Of a stretch of 7,330 nt of DNA, positions 6,001 through 7,330 are shown one piece after another. The notes under the pieces are model-generated. The model searched no databases and was not told where the DNA came from. It worked only from the letters and a program-made list of their open reading frames with translations. The translations under genes were made by a program, and so were the position numbers. Within the stretch, counting starts at the first letter, position 1. Every line of letters begins with the position of its first letter. The DNA is from Candidatus Bathyarchaeota archaeon (GTDB lineage Archaea; Thermoproteota; Bathyarchaeia; Bathyarchaeales; Bathycorpusculaceae). Location: assembly GCA_030672945.1 (NCBI GenBank), contig DAOVFL010000044.1:1-7330 (forward strand), read 5' to 3'.

Positions 6001-7330
6001 GTGACCAAAGCAATCAAAATGGCTAAAGTTTCAGCTAAAGGCGGATTCAACCTTTTCTGGGGCTCAGTAACTTCAACAATAATATCTGCTGTGGGCGTAA
6101 TAATCATTGCAAGGCTTCTTTCACCATCAGAATACGGCTTAGTTTCAATCGTCTTGATGGCACCCAGCCTCATAACAATATTCAGAGACTGGGGCGTAAA
6201 CTTCGCCATAACAAAATATGTGGCCCAATACAGGTCAGAAAACAAAATAGCAAAGGTAAAAAGTATCCTGATCGCTGGTGTACTCTCCGAACTGGTCTTA
6301 GGTTTTTCATTGTCCCTTATTTCCTTTCTGCTTTCAGGCTTTTTGGCAGCAAACATTTTCAACCGCCCGGAGATAGAACCGTTAATCCAATTAGCATCTA
6401 TTACCGTTTTGGCAGGAGCCCTTCTAACAGCTGCCCAATCCGCTTTCACAGGCTATGAAAAAATGGAATATAACAGCATCACAATGATCTGTCAATCCGC
6501 TCTTAAAACTGTTTTAGCGTCTCTCCTCGTAATCCTAGGTTATGGAGTCTTCGGCGTCATCTTCGGGTCCACAATAGCTTTCCTAACCACCGGATTAATC
6601 AGCATCGTAATTGTCTACCTAGCCCTTTACAAAAAACTAAGTATAATAGACGACGACAAACCAGAAATTGTTGAAACTATAAAAACAATGCTAAAATATG
6701 GAGTGCCCATGTCAATTTCAGCAATCCTAACCGGATTTCTCATGCAATTCTACAACTTTCTAATCGCAATTCACTGCACAAACCAAATGATAGGCAACTA
6801 TTCAGTTGCCATAAACTTCGCTGTGCTCATCACCTTCTTCTCCGCCCCAATTTCTACCATGCTGTTCCCAGCATTCTCTAAGCTTAACCCACAAAAAGAA
6901 ACTGAAACACTAAGAAACGTTTTCCAGTTTTCAGTGAAATACGCAGCATTCCTAGTTGTACCTGCAGCAGCCGCCGTCATAGCCCTGTCACAACCAGCCG
7001 TTTCCACACTCTTCGGCGAAAAATACACCAGCGCACCACTCTATCTAACACTATACGCCATTACCTACCTATACTCAGCATTCGGAAGCCTAAGCCTCGG
7101 CAACCTCATAGCTGGCCAAGGAAAAACCAAATTTAGGCTAAAACTAACACTAATCACCGCAACAATCGGATTCCCACTAAGCCTACTCTTAATCCCAAAA
7201 TTTGGAATCATAGGCTTAATCACAACAACACTGACCGCTGGAATCCCAAGCCTAATCATAAGTCTCTGGTACGTAAAAAAACACTTCACGGCCACAATAG
7301 ACTGGCCTTCATCAGCCAAAATACTATTAG
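6001..7330 (+). CDS. Wzx-type oligosaccharide flippase, MOP superfamily (3' partial)
   Basis: The frame is open for 443 codons from GTG 6001 to the right edge without a stop, so the C-terminus is missing; family members are usually about 420-500 residues. The product is an integral membrane protein that would flip lipid-linked oligosaccharide to the outer face. The N-terminus has the family pattern GGFNLFWGSVTSTIISAVG followed by the hallmark IARLLSPSEYGLVSI (36-50). About twelve hydrophobic segments can be picked out, near residues 16-38, 44-64, 88-112, 130-150, 162-182, 185-208, 235-256, 265-290, 312-332, 345-368, 379-399 and 402-425. Charged loops include NRPEIEP (121-127), IIDDDKPEIVE (215-225) and NPQKETETLRN (296-306), and a GEKYTSAPLYL motif (339-349) is typical of Wzx-like transporters. 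It is divergent from the epimerase. All 13 asparagines use AAC, unlike its neighbours. The antisense open frames within it are by-products of its codon use. Confidence 0.9.
   Translation, partial: MTKAIKMAKVSAKGGFNLFWGSVTSTIISAVGVIIIARLLSPSEYGLVSIVLMAPSLITIFRDWGVNFAITKYVAQYRSENKIAKVKSILIAGVLSELVLGFSLSLISFLLSGFLAANIFNRPEIEPLIQLASITVLAGALLTAAQSAFTGYEKMEYNSITMICQSALKTVLASLLVILGYGVFGVIFGSTIAFLTTGLISIVIVYLALYKKLSIIDDDKPEIVETIKTMLKYGVPMSISAILTGFLMQFYNFLIAIHCTNQMIGNYSVAINFAVLITFFSAPISTMLFPAFSKLNPQKETETLRNVFQFSVKYAAFLVVPAAAAVIALSQPAVSTLFGEKYTSAPLYLTLYAITYLYSAFGSLSLGNLIAGQGKTKFRLKLTLITATIGFPLSLLLIPKFGIIGLITTTLTAGIPSLIISLWYVKKHFTATIDWPSSAKILL

Noticed and set aside
5982..6023. Mini-ORF starting at ATG 5982 ahead of the flippase
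   Set aside because: It has no ribosome-binding site and ends after 13 codons inside the flippase frame.
5985..6449. 154-codon open frame on the minus strand within the flippase gene
   Set aside because: It is antisense to a frame that clearly encodes a Wzx-type membrane protein; its translation is low-complexity with no recognisable motif.
6798..7319. Two further minus-strand frames (6798-7028 and 7065-7319)
   Set aside because: Both are antisense to the flippase transmembrane segments and show no family features.

Overview
The window looks like part of a cell-surface glycan (N-glycan or surface polysaccharide) biosynthesis locus, probably from an archaeon. The archaeal call is an inference. 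It rests on Shine-Dalgarno-like sites resembling GGAGGTGATC placed close to start codons, TATA/BRE-like rather than bacterial -35/-10 signals between the divergent genes, and a large Asn-rich extracytoplasmic protein with many N-X-S/T sequons and a single C-terminal membrane anchor. I would guess a Bathyarchaeia-like or other Thermoproteota lineage, but the sequence alone does not settle this.

Layout. Bases 2-2431 (+) hold the 3' part of a very large membrane-anchored protein. It has an alpha/beta segment like the extracytoplasmic tail of multi-membrane-span glycosyltransferases, then a ConA/laminin-G-like jelly roll, a glutamine-amidotransferase-like (ThuA-like) segment, a beta-rich region and a C-terminal transmembrane helix. 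A 92-base gap follows, with two closely spaced Shine-Dalgarno/ATG pairs that open only mini-ORFs and a 16-base inverted repeat. Bases 2524-3843 (+) encode an FAD-dependent amine-oxidase/protoporphyrinogen-oxidase-like enzyme. Five bases later, 3849-4718 (+) encodes a GT-B glycosyltransferase whose C-terminus appears frameshifted by one base. Converging on it, 4789-5898 (-) encodes a non-hydrolysing UDP-N-acetylglucosamine 2-epimerase (WecB/WbpI family). Divergent from that and running off the right edge, 6001-7330 (+) encodes a Wzx-type oligosaccharide flippase that lacks only its C-terminus.

How they fit together. The epimerase would supply a ManNAc-type nucleotide sugar. The GT-B enzyme would add a sugar to a lipid-linked glycan on the cytoplasmic face. 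The FAD enzyme probably modifies a sugar or lipid intermediate, with unknown substrate. The flippase would move the lipid-linked glycan across the membrane. The large sequon-rich protein may be a transferase, a glycan-binding surface protein or itself a glycosylation target.

The most notable observations are the +1-frame continuation of the glycosyltransferase, which restores a typical family C-terminus, the internal codon-usage shift and unusual domain combination of the large protein, and the odd mini-ORF gap before the FAD gene. I see no tRNA, rRNA, CRISPR array, transposase or integrase.
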